64,000 bases of DNA. It comes from Pseudomonas sp. URMO17WK12:I11. Its GTDB lineage: Bacteria; Pseudomonadota; Gammaproteobacteria; Pseudomonadales; Pseudomonadaceae. The DNA lies in the NCBI RefSeq assembly GCF_007677725.1, contig NZ_VEDF01000004.1, positions 451,376-515,375 on the forward strand, written 5' to 3'. Position 1 is the stretch's first letter. Every line of letters starts with the position of its first letter. Positions 25,129-34,280 of this stretch are shown here, piece after piece. Position numbers and translations under genes: made by a program. The notes under the pieces were generated by a model. The model worked only from the letters and a program-made list of their open reading frames with translations, was not told the origin of the DNA and ran no database searches.

Positions 25129-27240
25129 ATGGCCCGTACCACCCCCATCGAGCTGTACCGCAACATCGGCATCGTCGCCCACGTGGACGCTGGCAAGACC
25201 ACGACCACCGAGCGGATCCTGTTCTACACCGGGGTCAACCACAAGATGGGCGAGGTGCACGATGGCGCTGCGACCATGGACTGGATGGCCCAGGAGCAGG
25301 AGCGCGGCATCACCATCACCTCAGCGGCGACCACCGCCTTCTGGCAGGGCTCGACCAAGCAGTTCGAGCACAAGTACCGTTTCAACATCATCGATACGCC
25401 CGGCCACGTCGATTTCACCATCGAGGTCGAGCGTTCGTTGCGTGTGCTCGATGGCGCGGTGGTGGTGTTCAGCGGCGCCGATGGGGTCGAACCGCAGTCC
25501 GAGACGGTGTGGCGCCAGGCCAACAAGTACCATGTGCCGCGTCTGGCCTACATCAACAAGATGGACCGCCAGGGCGCCGATTTTCTGCGCGTGGTGAAAC
25601 AGATCGACCAGCGCCTAGGCCATCATCCGGTACCGATCCAGTTGGCCATCGGCAGCGAAGAGAACTTCATCGGGCAAATCGACCTGGTCAAGATGAAGGC
25701 GATCTATTGGAACGAGGACGACCACGGCACCAGCTACCGAGAAGAGCCCATTCCGCAAGATCTACAGGCGTTGGCCGAAGAATGGCGGGCGCACATGGTC
25801 GAGGCTGCCGCCGAAGCCAATGACGCGCTGACCACCAAGTTCCTCGAAGGCGAAGAACTGAGCGTGGCTGAAATCAAGGCGGCGCTGCGCCAACGCACCC
25901 TTGCCAATGAAATCGTGCCGACCATCCTGGGCTCGTCATTCAAGAACAAGGGCGTGCCACTGATGCTCGATGCGGTGATCGATTACCTGCCGGCACCCTC
26001 GGAAATCCCGGCGATCAAAGGCACCGACCCGGACGACGAAGCGCACCTGCTCGAGCGCCACGCCGATGACAGCGAGCCATTCTCGGCGCTGGCCTTCAAG
26101 ATCGCCACCGATCCCTTCGTCGGCACCCTGACTTTCGCCAGGGTCTACTCAGGCGTGCTCAGCTCTGGCAATGCCGTGCTGAACTCCGTCAAAGGCAAAA
26201 AAGAGCGCATCGGCCGCATGGTGCAGATGCATGCCAACCAACGCGCCGAGATCAAGGACGTGTGTGCCGGCGACATCGCCGCCCTGATCGGCATGAAGGA
26301 CGTCACCACCGGCGATACGCTGTGCGACCTGAACGCTCCGATCATCCTTGAGCGCATGGACTTTCCCGATCCGGTGATCTCCGTGGCGGTGGAACCGCGG
26401 ACTAAAGCCGATCAGGAAAAGATGGGTATTGCCCTGAGCAAGCTGGCCCAGGAAGACCCCTCGTTCCGGGTGCGCACCGATGAGGAAACCGGGCAGACGA
26501 TCATCTCCGGCATGGGTGAGCTGCACCTGGACATCATCGTCGACCGCATGCGCCGCGAATTCAATGTCGAGGCCAACATCGGCAAGCCGCAAGTGGCCTA
26601 CCGCGAGAAGATCCGCAATACCTGCGAGATCGAAGGGCGCTTCGTGCGCCAGTCCGGCGGACGCGGCCAGTATGGCCACTGCTGGATCCGCTTCGCGCCA
26701 GGCGATGAGGGTCAGGAAGGGCTCGCCTTCAGCAATGAGATCGTCGGCGGCGTGATACCGCGCGAATACATTCCGGCGATTCAAAAGGGCATCGAGGAGC
26801 AGATGAAGAACGGTGTTCTGGCCGGTTACCCGCTGATCAGCCTCAAGGCCGCAGTGTTCGACGGCTCATACCACGACGTCGACTCCAACGAAATGGCCTA
26901 CAAGATCGCGGCATCGATGGCTACCAAGCAACTCTCACAGAAAGGCGGTGCCGTGTTGCTCGAGCCGGTGATGAAAGTCGAGGTGGTCACCCCTGAAGAA
27001 TATCAAGGCGACATTCTTGGCGACCTGAGCCGGCGCCGCGGCATGATCCAGGATGGCGACGAGACCCCGGCCGGCAAGGTGATCCGCGCCGAGGTGCCGC
27101 TGGGCGAGATGTTCGGCTACGCCACTTCGATGCGTTCGATGACCCAGGGTCGGGCCAGCTTCTCGATGGAGTTCACCCGCTATGCCGAGGCACCGGCGAG
27201 CATTGCCGACACCATCGTCAAGAAAAACCGCGGGGACTGA
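25129..27240 (+). CDS. fusB: Elongation factor G paralogue (EF-G2)
   Basis: A translational GTPase that drives translocation and/or ribosome recycling. The 703-residue protein has the full EF-G set: G1 [13 protein letters not shown] (about 17-29), switch region [12 protein letters not shown]3 DTPGH, G4 NKMD, then domains II-V ([24 protein letters not shown]). It stands alone, away from the str ribosomal operon where fusA normally lies, and the P. putida locus carries a second EF-G here that I recall as fusB. The start [14 protein letters not shown] is the usual family start; an upstream in-frame ATG is unsupported. Confidence 0.93.
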   Translation: MARTTPIELYRNIGIVAHVDAGKTTTTERILFYTGVNHKMGEVHDGAATMDWMAQEQERGITITSAATTAFWQGSTKQFEHKYRFNIIDTPGHVDFTIEVERSLRVLDGAVVVFSGADGVEPQSETVWRQANKYHVPRLAYINKMDRQGADFLRVVKQIDQRLGHHPVPIQLAIGSEENFIGQIDLVKMKAIYWNEDDHGTSYREEPIPQDLQALAEEWRAHMVEAAAEANDALTTKFLEGEELSVAEIKAALRQRTLANEIVPTILGSSFKNKGVPLMLDAVIDYLPAPSEIPAIKGTDPDDEAHLLERHADDSEPFSALAFKIATDPFVGTLTFARVYSGVLSSGNAVLNSVKGKKERIGRMVQMHANQRAEIKDVCAGDIAALIGMKDVTTGDTLCDLNAPIILERMDFPDPVISVAVEPRTKADQEKMGIALSKLAQEDPSFRVRTDEETGQTIISGMGELHLDIIVDRMRREFNVEANIGKPQVAYREKIRNTCEIEGRFVRQSGGRGQYGHCWIRFAPGDEGQEGLAFSNEIVGGVIPREYIPAIQKGIEEQMKNGVLAGYPLISLKAAVFDGSYHDVDSNEMAYKIAASMATKQLSQKGGAVLLEPVMKVEVVTPEEYQGDILGDLSRRRGMIQDGDETPAGKVIRAEVPLGEMFGYATSMRSMTQGRASFSMEFTRYAEAPASIADTIVKKNRGD

Positions 27241-27262
27241 GTTGGGGTCTGAGCGCGATCAC

Positions 27263-28705
27263 TCAGTGTTGTTCCCCCGCACGGCGCAGTAGCTTCCTGC
27301 ACCGCTGCGACAGGTGCACCACCCGCAGGTGCTTACCGGCCTTGGCATAGCGCTCGCGCAGGGTCTGCAGGGCTGCGATGGCCGAGTAGTCGACAAAACT
27401 CAGGTGCTTGCAGTCCAAGGTCACGTTGGCTGGATCGTTGGCGGGGTCGAACTGGTTCAGAAACGGCGCGGTAGAGGCGAAGAACAACGTGCCGTGCACC
27501 TGATACAACTTGCCGCCCTCGCCGTCTTCATGGCTGTCGGCGTACAGCTCCCGTGCGTGCTGCCAGGCGAAGTTCACTGCCGCGATGATGATGCCGAACA
27601 GCACGGCCATGGCCAGGTCCGTCAGCACCGTGACGATGGTCACTGCAATGATCGCCAGCACGTCGCTCAGCGGCACTTTGTGCAGCACCCGCAGCGAGGC
27701 CCAGGCGAAGGTCTGCTGCGCCACCACGAACATCACCCCGACCAACGCTGCCAGGGGAATGCGCTCGATCAACGGCGACAGGAACAGCACGAACAGCAAG
27801 ATCATCACCCCCGCAGCCACGCCCGAGAGGCGTCCGCGGCCGTTGGAGCTGAGGTTGATCACGGTCTGGCCGATCATCGCACAGCCGCCCATGCCACCGC
27901 ACAAGCCCGAAACCATGTTGGCTGCACCCAGGGCCACGCACTCACGATCGGGAAAACCGCGGCTTTCGGTGATTTCATCAGTGAGATTGAGCGTCAGCAG
28001 GGTTTCCAGCAAACCGACCATGGCCATCAACACGGCGTACGGCGCAATGATCGTTAGCGTTTCGAGGTTCCACGCTACACCGGGCAGCGCCAGCTGCGGC
28101 AGGCCACCCGCGATGTGCGCCATGTCGCCGAGCGTGCGCGTCGGCAGGTCGAGCAGGTACACCAGCAGGCCCACCCCGAGGATCGCCACCAGCGCTGGCG
28201 GTACCGCGCGAGTGAGCTTGGGCAGGACATAGACCACCAGCATGGTCAGCGCTACCAAGCCAATCATCAGGTACAGCGGCGCGCCACTGAGCCAATGCTC
28301 GCCGTCCTTGAAATGTTCGAGCTGAGCCATGGCGATGACGATCGCCAGGCCGTTGACGAAGCCGAGCATCACCGGGTACGGCACCAGGCGCACCAGCTTG
28401 CCCAGGCGCAGCAGACCGAACAGGATCATCGCCACACCGCCCAGCAGCACCGTGGCCAGCAGATATTGCACGCCGTGCTGCACTACCAGCGCCACGATGA
28501 CCACCGCCATCGAGCCGGCGGCCCCGGAGATCATCCCGGGGCGCCCGCCGAACAGGGCCGTGAGGGTGCAGATGATGAAGGCGCCATACAAGCCCATCAG
28601 CGGGTTGAGGTGGGCCACCAGGGCGAAGGCGATGCACTCGGGCACCAAGGCGAAAGAGGTGGTCAGGCCGGCGAGCAGGTCGGCACGTAGTCGGGCGGGC
28701 TTCAT
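27263..28705 (-). CDS. SulP-family inorganic anion transporter with STAS domain
   Basis: An inner-membrane anion symporter or exchanger (sulfate, bicarbonate or similar; the substrate is not readable from sequence). The 480-residue protein has 10-14 hydrophobic helices, the SulP N-terminal block (LTTSFALVPECIAFALVAHLNP, then GLYGAFIICTLTALFGGRPGMISGAAG) and a C-terminal STAS domain (about 395-480; LDCKHLSFVDYSAIAALQTL). I chose MKPARLRADLL because AGGA lies 6 bases before that ATG, while the ATG two codons earlier has no room for a ribosome site. Confidence 0.9.
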   Translation of the reverse strand: MKPARLRADLLAGLTTSFALVPECIAFALVAHLNPLMGLYGAFIICTLTALFGGRPGMISGAAGSMAVVIVALVVQHGVQYLLATVLLGGVAMILFGLLRLGKLVRLVPYPVMLGFVNGLAIVIAMAQLEHFKDGEHWLSGAPLYLMIGLVALTMLVVYVLPKLTRAVPPALVAILGVGLLVYLLDLPTRTLGDMAHIAGGLPQLALPGVAWNLETLTIIAPYAVLMAMVGLLETLLTLNLTDEITESRGFPDRECVALGAANMVSGLCGGMGGCAMIGQTVINLSSNGRGRLSGVAAGVMILLFVLFLSPLIERIPLAALVGVMFVVAQQTFAWASLRVLHKVPLSDVLAIIAVTIVTVLTDLAMAVLFGIIIAAVNFAWQHARELYADSHEDGEGGKLYQVHGTLFFASTAPFLNQFDPANDPANVTLDCKHLSFVDYSAIAALQTLRERYAKAGKHLRVVHLSQRCRKLLRRAGEQH

Positions 28706-28787
28706 GGGCATCCTGGGGTGCAGTCCGAATGGACGGGTGAAATCAAGGGGCGCGATGTTACGGAATTTATCTGACAGCGGCCACCGC

Positions 28788-30497
28788 TCAGCGCACCCGG
28801 TCGCGGCTTTGCACCGCCAGATCCAGCGCGCGCTGCATATCCAGCCGTGCCGAGCGGCCAAGGTCGGGGTGATGCAGTTGGCCACCGCGCTCGGACGGCA
28901 GGATCGGGGCCGTCAGGTCCTCGGCGTCCATGGCTTCGAAATCCTGTTCCTTGCCCAGGGTCAGGGCACTGCGGCGCAGCAATGTGCGCACCTGCTCGGG
29001 AGTCAACGCCGGGTTGATGGCCAGCATGGTCGCCACGGTCGCGGTGACCAGCGGCGTGGCATAGGAGGTGCCGCAGTGCTGATCGGCCGCGCCAGCAGGG
29101 CGAATGCAAGCGGCCGCGCTGACATCCACGCGCATGTCGATGTTAGAGCTGTGGCGCTTGCGCACATGGCGCGGGTCGTCCACCGCAACCGCCTGCTCGC
29201 TGCGCTGATGACCGCCCACTACCAGCAACTGCTCGGTGACGAACGATGATGGCAAGCGGTATTCGTCGGTGCCGGACCAGGATGCGCCGTTCCCGGCCGA
29301 ATTCACCACCACGACGTCAGGATGCTTGGCGCGCAGCCAGAGGAAGAACTCTTCGAGCAATTCCTCGTAGCCACTCATGGCTAGCCCTGAACGGACCAGG
29401 GAATCGACCTCATCGCCTTTGACGTTGCGGGCACCGACCCGGTGCAGCCCCCAACTCCAATTCAGCACGCGAGCACCGTCCTCGACCAGGTTGACCGATG
29501 CGGCGATGTTAGCGGTGATGCCGGCATCGGAGTTGCGCTCGACGATCACCTCGAAGCCTGGGCTGTGCTCGCCCAAGCCCGCCAGGAAACCTTCCTGTTC
29601 GCCGGCCAGGATGCCGGTGACCAAGCTGCCGTGGGCATCGGCTTGCTGGCCGTCACGGCCATACACACACACGTGGCGCGCAGCGCACCGGCCGCGGTAG
29701 GCGGTGAACGCAGGCGCATCGAAATCCACGTCCCGCTCTATCACGCCGATGCGCACCGGTTGCACCGGCAGACGCGCTGCCGGGATGCGCCGCTGGTAGA
29801 AATACAGGGCATCCAGGAAACGGTTGGCCGCCCATTCGTCAGCCTGGCTGATCGCGGCGGAGCTGCGCCCAGCGCCCTCCTCGCCCGGCTCCGGCGCAGA
29901 CTCCTCGATGACCACGGCGTCCACGCTGAGCTCGCTGCCCATGCGCAAGATCATCGCGTCACGCTGCACCAAGTCGCGCACCGGCAAGCGCAGCTGGTAG
30001 ACATTGAGCGGCGCGATGGCCCCCACCACACGCGCGCCATATCTTTCGGCAATGCGCCGCGCTTCGCTCAAACCGTCGTGCTTTTCCTCGATCAACAGAC
30101 TGACCAGATCGACGTAGGTGGTCAGACCGTCCATGTTCTTGGCCACTTCATGGGGCTGCGCGGCTATCACATGGCTGCGTCCACGCGTCAGCCATACGGA
30201 GTTGCTGGTGCGGCCGCCCTCCTCCAACCAGAGCGGCGCGCTGGGTCGCTGCATGTCGCCAAGCTTCACGGTCACGCGATCACCGTCGCGTTGCACCTGG
30301 TCACGGCTCAAGCGGGTTGTCCCGAGCCAGACGGTCGGGGTCTGTGCACCGAGCCCTTGACTGCGCAGGCACCACTGCGCCGTGTCGACAGCCAGCAGCT
30401 CGCCACAGCGTTGCAAAGCGTTGATGCGCAGTGGTTCAGCCGACGCCTGTACGCCGCTGCCGCACAGCCACAATAATCCAACCAGAACACGCTTCAT
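28788..30497 (-). CDS. S8-family (subtilisin-like) serine peptidase, secreted
   Basis: A predicted exported subtilase of 569 residues. It has a signal peptide (MKRVLVGLLWLCGSGVQASA), an N-terminal unassigned region of about 220 residues, then the peptidase domain with the catalytic Asp (RIGVIERDVDF), His (ADAHGSLVTGILAG), oxyanion Asn (VVVNSAGNGASW) and Ser (HCGTSYATPLVTA). The triad is complete. Cysteine pairs suggest disulphides. The start at 30497 has GAGGG about 9 bases upstream; a GTG five codons earlier is the alternative. It is divergent from a small secretin-like protein. Confidence 0.88.
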   Translation of the reverse strand: MKRVLVGLLWLCGSGVQASAEPLRINALQRCGELLAVDTAQWCLRSQGLGAQTPTVWLGTTRLSRDQVQRDGDRVTVKLGDMQRPSAPLWLEEGGRTSNSVWLTRGRSHVIAAQPHEVAKNMDGLTTYVDLVSLLIEEKHDGLSEARRIAERYGARVVGAIAPLNVYQLRLPVRDLVQRDAMILRMGSELSVDAVVIEESAPEPGEEGAGRSSAAISQADEWAANRFLDALYFYQRRIPAARLPVQPVRIGVIERDVDFDAPAFTAYRGRCAARHVCVYGRDGQQADAHGSLVTGILAGEQEGFLAGLGEHSPGFEVIVERNSDAGITANIAASVNLVEDGARVLNWSWGLHRVGARNVKGDEVDSLVRSGLAMSGYEELLEEFFLWLRAKHPDVVVVNSAGNGASWSGTDEYRLPSSFVTEQLLVVGGHQRSEQAVAVDDPRHVRKRHSSNIDMRVDVSAAACIRPAGAADQHCGTSYATPLVTATVATMLAINPALTPEQVRTLLRRSALTLGKEQDFEAMDAEDLTAPILPSERGGQLHHPDLGRSARLDMQRALDLAVQSRDRVR

Positions 30498-30722
30498 GGC
30501 ATCGGCCCTCACACCTTGTGAGTGCGACAGACCTTGCCGCGCAAAGGTTCATCGACGTTTGGGCGCCGCGCTATCGCGTGCCAGCCATTGCGCCAAGGCC
30601 TCGCTGATAATCGGCAATAACTTCCGCTTTCTTGCCAATAGCATGACACGGCGCAGATTCCGGCCCGACAAAGTGTCGGCAAATTTGCCATCATGCTGAC
30701 TCTACCTGCGGAGATTCCAGAC

Positions 30723-31457
30723 ATGCCGCTACGCCCCCTTCTCTTCTCCCTGCTGCTGGCCACCAGCGCGGTTACCCAGGCCGCAACCGAAGTGATTGCA
30801 CTGCAGCATCGCAGCAGCGCGGAACTGTTGCCTGCAGCCCAGTCGTTCCTCGGTCGTGACGGCACTGTCAGCGCTTTCGAGGACAAGCTCGTCGTGAATG
30901 CCGACGCCGAGCGCATCGACGACCTGCGCGCACTGCTGCAACAACTCGATACCGTCCCCAGGCGCTTGCTGATCAGCGTTGATAACACCGACAGCAACGA
31001 CCAGGACACGCGGGGTGATGGTCGGGTCATTCGCTATGGCACCAGCAACCGCAACGGCGGGCTGCAGCAGATACAGGCCAGTGAGGGCCAACCCGCGCTG
31101 ATCCAGGTTGGCCAGAGCATTCCGATTACCAGCGCCAGCACAGATGGCTACGGACGCCTGCATACGGATACCCAGTATCGCAATGTAACCCAGGGTTTTT
31201 ACGTCACGCCGTACCTCAGCGGTGAGCGCGTGCGCTTGCAAATCAGCAGCAATAACGATCGAACGAGCAGCGAACGCGCTGATGTAGTGGATGTTCAAAG
31301 TACCGACACAACCATCACCGCCCCGCTTGGCGAGTGGGTGAATCTAGCCGCTTCCAATCAGCAGAGCCAAGCTGAGCGCGACCCTTCCAGCCGTACCTAC
31401 AGCACCCAGCGGGGGAAAAATATGACCTTGCGAGTAAAAGTCGACGTTTTGGAGTAA
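30723..31457 (+). CDS. Short secretin-like exported protein (secretin N-domain)
   Basis: A 244-residue protein with a signal peptide (MPLRPLLFSLLLATSAVTQA). Residues about 24-90 fit a secretin N-type fold (VIALQHRSSAELLPAAQSFL, then LVVNADAERIDDLRALLQQLDTVPRRLLISV). Residues about 118-244 resemble the start of the secretin core (SEGQPALIQVGQSIPI, FYVTPYLSGERVRLQIS, APLGEWVNLA). It is far shorter than a full secretin (500+), with no multimer barrel end, and no secretion genes surround it. It is probably periplasmic or outer-membrane associated; its function is unknown. CGGAGA precedes the ATG. Confidence 0.82.
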   Translation: MPLRPLLFSLLLATSAVTQAATEVIALQHRSSAELLPAAQSFLGRDGTVSAFEDKLVVNADAERIDDLRALLQQLDTVPRRLLISVDNTDSNDQDTRGDGRVIRYGTSNRNGGLQQIQASEGQPALIQVGQSIPITSASTDGYGRLHTDTQYRNVTQGFYVTPYLSGERVRLQISSNNDRTSSERADVVDVQSTDTTITAPLGEWVNLAASNQQSQAERDPSSRTYSTQRGKNMTLRVKVDVLE

Positions 31458-31524
31458 GCCCAGTCAGCTCAAGGCTTCGACCAATGGCCTCGAAACTGAC
31501 CGACGAGTCGCATTAGACCAAAGA

Positions 31525-31550
31525 TGTAGTAGACAAAAAAATCCACTACA
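31525..31550. promoter_or_regulatory. Probable RccR operator TGTAGT-N14-ACTACA
   Basis: Perfect 6-base arms TGTAGT and ACTACA flank a 14-base A-rich spacer. The half-sites are those I recall for RccR, the KDPG-responsive RpiR-type regulator of Pseudomonas that controls aceA and glcB. It lies directly upstream of the putative aceA -35, a fitting position. Spacing in known sites should be checked. Confidence 0.65.
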
Positions 31551-31556
31551 AAACAT

Positions 31557-31586
31557 TTGACAGGTGGTTTTTGCCAGGGGCATGAT
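31557..31586 (+). promoter_or_regulatory. Putative sigma-70 promoter of aceA
   Basis: TTGACA (perfect -35) at 31557-31562, an 18-base spacer, and CATGAT (-10, 4 of 6) at 31581-31586. If used, the aceA leader is about 350 nt. Confidence 0.45.
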
Positions 31587-31945
31587 GGCCTCGCTCCCGC
31601 TAATCAGGGGCCCTGGCAAGGGCCTTCGAGGCGCTCTCCTCCTACCCTGGAGGCGCCTCGTGTCCATACGGCCCACAAGGCGGTTCGACGGGATTGCGAC
31701 TGCAACGAAGAAGTTGTCCCGAGGGACGGAAGCGCAGTACCGCAGTTCTGGCAATCGCGTCGCACCGCAGCAAGGCATCCACGAGCCGAGCTGTCGGAAG
31801 CGCTCCCGCGCCTGCTCTGCACCTTCTACCCCTCCCGCCTTCACGTTCGCCGTCGCCGTCTCGCCGCTGGACAGCCGCCTCGCCCCTGAGCCGTCCCGAG
31901 CATCAGCACAATTAACCCAAGATCGATGCGACGAGGTTTATTTCC
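31587..31945 (+). other. Long GC-rich structured leader upstream of aceA
   Basis: No convincing gene is seen. The region holds stem-loops on the plus strand: GGCCCT/AGGGCC (31609-31624); a strong stem with arms CGAGGCGC (31627-31634) and GCGCCTCG (31653-31660), extended inside by CTCC/GGAG; and GTCCC/GGGAC (31716-31727). It could be an mRNA leader with regulatory folding or contain a small RNA. Neither is shown. Confidence 0.4.
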
Positions 31946-33271
31946 ATGGCACTGACACGCGAACAGCAAATTGCAGCCCTCGAGAAAGACTGGGCCGAGA
32001 ACCCGCGCTGGAAAGGCGTGACCCGTACCTATACCGCCGCCGATGTCGTTCGCCTGCGTGGCTCGCTGCAACCTGAGCACACCCTGGCGCGCCTGGGTGC
32101 AGAAAAACTGTGGAAGCTGGTCACCGAAGGGGCGCACCCGTCCTTCCGCCCGGAAAAAGACTTCGTCAACTGCATGGGCGCCCTGACCGGTGGCCAGGCC
32201 GTGCAACAGGTCAAGGCCGGCATCCAGGCTATCTACCTGTCCGGCTGGCAAGTCGCCGCCGACAACAACTCGGCCGAGTCGATGTACCCTGACCAGTCGT
32301 TGTACCCGGTCGACTCGGTTCCGACCGTGGTCAAGCGCATCAACAATTCCTTCCGCCGTGCCGACCAGATCCAGTGGAAAGCGGGCAAGAACCCCGGGGA
32401 TGAAGGCTACATCGATTACTTCGCACCGATCGTCGCCGACGCCGAGGCAGGCTTCGGTGGCGTGCTCAACGCCTACGAGCTGATGAAGAACATGATCGAA
32501 GCGGGCGCTGCCGGCGTGCACTTCGAAGACCAACTGGCATCGGTCAAGAAATGCGGACACATGGGTGGCAAGGTCTTGGTGCCCACGCAGGAAGCCGTAC
32601 AGAAATTGGTAGCGGCGCGTCTGGCCGCAGACGTGTCCGGCGTGCCGACGATCATCCTGGCCCGTACCGACGCCAACGCCGCTGACCTGCTGACCAGCGA
32701 CTGCGACCCGTACGATCAGCCGTTCGTGATCGGTGAGCGGACCCGTGAAGGTTTCTACAAGGTACGTGCCGGTCTCGACCAGGCGATCGCCCGCGGCCTG
32801 GCCTATGCCCCGTACGCCGATCTGATCTGGTGCGAAACGGCCAAGCCCGATCTGGACGAAGCACGCCGCTTCGCCGAGGCAATCAAGAAGGAATACCCGG
32901 ACCAGCTGCTGTCCTACAACTGCTCGCCGTCCTTCAACTGGAAGAAAAACCTCGACGACGCGACCATCGCCAAGTTCCAGCGCGAGCTGTCGGCCATGGG
33001 CTACAAGCACCAGTTCATCACCCTGGCCGGCATCCACAACATGTGGCATGGCATGTTCAACCTGGCACACGACTACGCACGCAACGACATGACAGCGTAC
33101 GTCAAGCTGCAGGAACAGGAGTTCGCCGACGCCAGCAAAGGCTACACCTTCGTTGCCCACCAGCAGGAAGTCGGTACCGGCTACTTCGATGACATGACCA
33201 CGGTGATCCAGGGTGGCGCCTCGTCGGTGACGGCCCTGACCGGCTCGACCGAGGAAGAGCAGTTCCACTGA
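31946..33271 (+). CDS. aceA: Isocitrate lyase
   Basis: It splits isocitrate to glyoxylate and succinate, the first step of the glyoxylate shunt for growth on acetate and fatty acids. The 441-residue protein has the active-site signature KKCGHMGGK (about residues 197-205), substrate residues in [22 protein letters not shown] and [10 protein letters not shown], and the family C-terminus ending in [10 protein letters not shown]. Its length suits the short (about 430 aa) bacterial isoform. GAGG lies about 9 bases before the ATG. It is transcribed alone, with its own operator-like site and terminator. Confidence 0.98.
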   Translation: MALTREQQIAALEKDWAENPRWKGVTRTYTAADVVRLRGSLQPEHTLARLGAEKLWKLVTEGAHPSFRPEKDFVNCMGALTGGQAVQQVKAGIQAIYLSGWQVAADNNSAESMYPDQSLYPVDSVPTVVKRINNSFRRADQIQWKAGKNPGDEGYIDYFAPIVADAEAGFGGVLNAYELMKNMIEAGAAGVHFEDQLASVKKCGHMGGKVLVPTQEAVQKLVAARLAADVSGVPTIILARTDANAADLLTSDCDPYDQPFVIGERTREGFYKVRAGLDQAIARGLAYAPYADLIWCETAKPDLDEARRFAEAIKKEYPDQLLSYNCSPSFNWKKNLDDATIAKFQRELSAMGYKHQFITLAGIHNMWHGMFNLAHDYARNDMTAYVKLQEQEFADASKGYTFVAHQQEVGTGYFDDMTTVIQGGASSVTALTGSTEEEQFH

Positions 33272-33292
33272 CCTTGGCAGGTCGATGACCAG

Positions 33293-33327
33293 AGGCCCGG
33301 CGCTTGCGAGAGCGTCGGGCCTTTTTT
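33293..33327 (+). terminator. Rho-independent terminator of aceA
   Basis: AGGCCCGGCGCT pairs with AGCGTCGGGCCT (one G-T pair) across a TGCGAG-type loop, followed by six T. Confidence 0.9.
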
Positions 33328-33566
33328 CGTGGGTCGCTGCGCTGGATGCAAGGACGCCAACGGCCCAGCAGCGCCCCTGTCCTGTGAAACCGGTCTATGC
33401 TCTAAGCACCGGGGCATTGCTCGAGCCAGCGAAGTATTGATCCAGAGCGGTACCAGCCGCCGTCAGACCTGCTAAAAAAGGCGTTTTTGGCATTTGCAAG
33501 TGGGGGCGAATCGCTAATGAACTTTACAACCCGCAAAACAGCCAAACTAATCAGCACGCCTTCAAA

Positions 33567-33581
33567 TGATATTAATTATCA
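33567..33581. promoter_or_regulatory. Fur-box-like palindrome TGATATTAATTATCA
   Basis: It matches the Fur 7-1-7 core TGATAATNATTATCA at 13 of 14 defined positions, and the arms extend to AATGATA-N5-TATCATT. It lies 276 bp upstream of nuoA and about 140 bp upstream of the proposed nuo -35, with no annotated iron gene beside it. The target may be nuo or an unrecognised transcript in the gap. Confidence 0.55.
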
Positions 33582-33718
33582 TTACGAAGTTTGTAATTCA
33601 TTACCACTCGCAAGAAACATAATTAACAAAAGCGCACGCAATGCCCGAATCTCAAGGCTTTCAGCCAGTTAGCCGCAGGTCATGTACTAAATCCTACGAA
33701 TAAATTTGCAGCGGAAAT

Positions 33719-33747
33719 TTTACTTGCTACCGGTTTACCCATAAAAT
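33719..33747 (+). promoter_or_regulatory. Putative sigma-70 promoter of the nuo operon
   Basis: TTTACT (-35, 4 of 6), a 17-base spacer, and TAAAAT (-10, 5 of 6), about 110 bp before nuoA. Confidence 0.5.
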
Positions 33748-33856
33748 CAGCGCGATTGATTCAGCTGCGACATTTGGTCACTGCACCTGCGACACCGCGT
33801 CGCCGCTCTACTTATTTCAGACTGCAGAGCTGGGTCTCTGTATAAGGATTTCAAGC

Positions 33857-34270
33857 ATGTCCGATTCGGCAGGACTCATCGCCCACAACTGGGGCTTTGC
33901 CATCTTCCTCCTGGGTGTCGTCGGCCTGTGTGCCTTCATGCTCGGTCTGTCCAGCCTGCTCGGTAGCAAGGCTTGGGGCCGCGCCAAGAACGAACCCTTC
34001 GAATCCGGCATGCTGCCTACCGGCAGCGCGCGCCTGCGCCTGTCCGCCAAATTCTATCTGGTCGCGATGCTCTTCGTGATCTTCGATATCGAAGCCCTCT
34101 TCCTGTATGCATGGTCTGTGTCCGTCCGCGAGAGCGGCTGGACCGGATTCGTCGAAGCACTCGTTTTCATAGCAATTCTGTTGGCAGGTCTTGTCTACCT
34201 ATGGCGTGTCGGGGCCCTTGACTGGGCTCCCGAAGGGCGCCGCAAGCGGCAAGCGAAGCTGAAACAATGA
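33857..34270 (+). CDS. nuoA: NADH-quinone oxidoreductase subunit A
   Basis: A membrane-arm subunit of complex I that helps form the joint between arms at the quinone site. The 137-residue protein has three membrane helices (about 12-35, 70-90, 98-118) and the family motif [19 protein letters not shown] followed by [24 protein letters not shown] lies about 9 bases before the ATG. It is the first gene of the nuo operon. Confidence 0.97.
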   Translation: MSDSAGLIAHNWGFAIFLLGVVGLCAFMLGLSSLLGSKAWGRAKNEPFESGMLPTGSARLRLSAKFYLVAMLFVIFDIEALFLYAWSVSVRESGWTGFVEALVFIAILLAGLVYLWRVGALDWAPEGRRKRQAKLKQ

Positions 34271-34280
34271 GGCTTTGGCA

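Larger units (their letters stand above)
33328..33856. other. 529-bp intergenic region upstream of nuoA, AT-rich in its second half
   Basis: It separates the aceA terminator from nuoA. From about 33480 the base composition becomes strongly AT-rich, unlike the flanking genes. It holds a Fur-box-like palindrome and a likely nuo promoter (listed). An open frame at 33487-33672 (61 codons) has no family resemblance and no good ribosome site, and I do not call it a gene. Confidence 0.55.

Noticed and set aside
31464..31889. Open frames on both strands in the aceA leader
   Set aside because: They overlap each other and the predicted promoter, operator and stem-loops, with Arg/Pro/Ser-rich low-information translations.
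33487..33672. 61-codon plus-strand frame in the nuoA upstream region
   Set aside because: No good ribosome site, no recognisable family and AT-rich noncoding-like composition. The Fur-like palindrome lies inside it, which fits regulatory DNA better.
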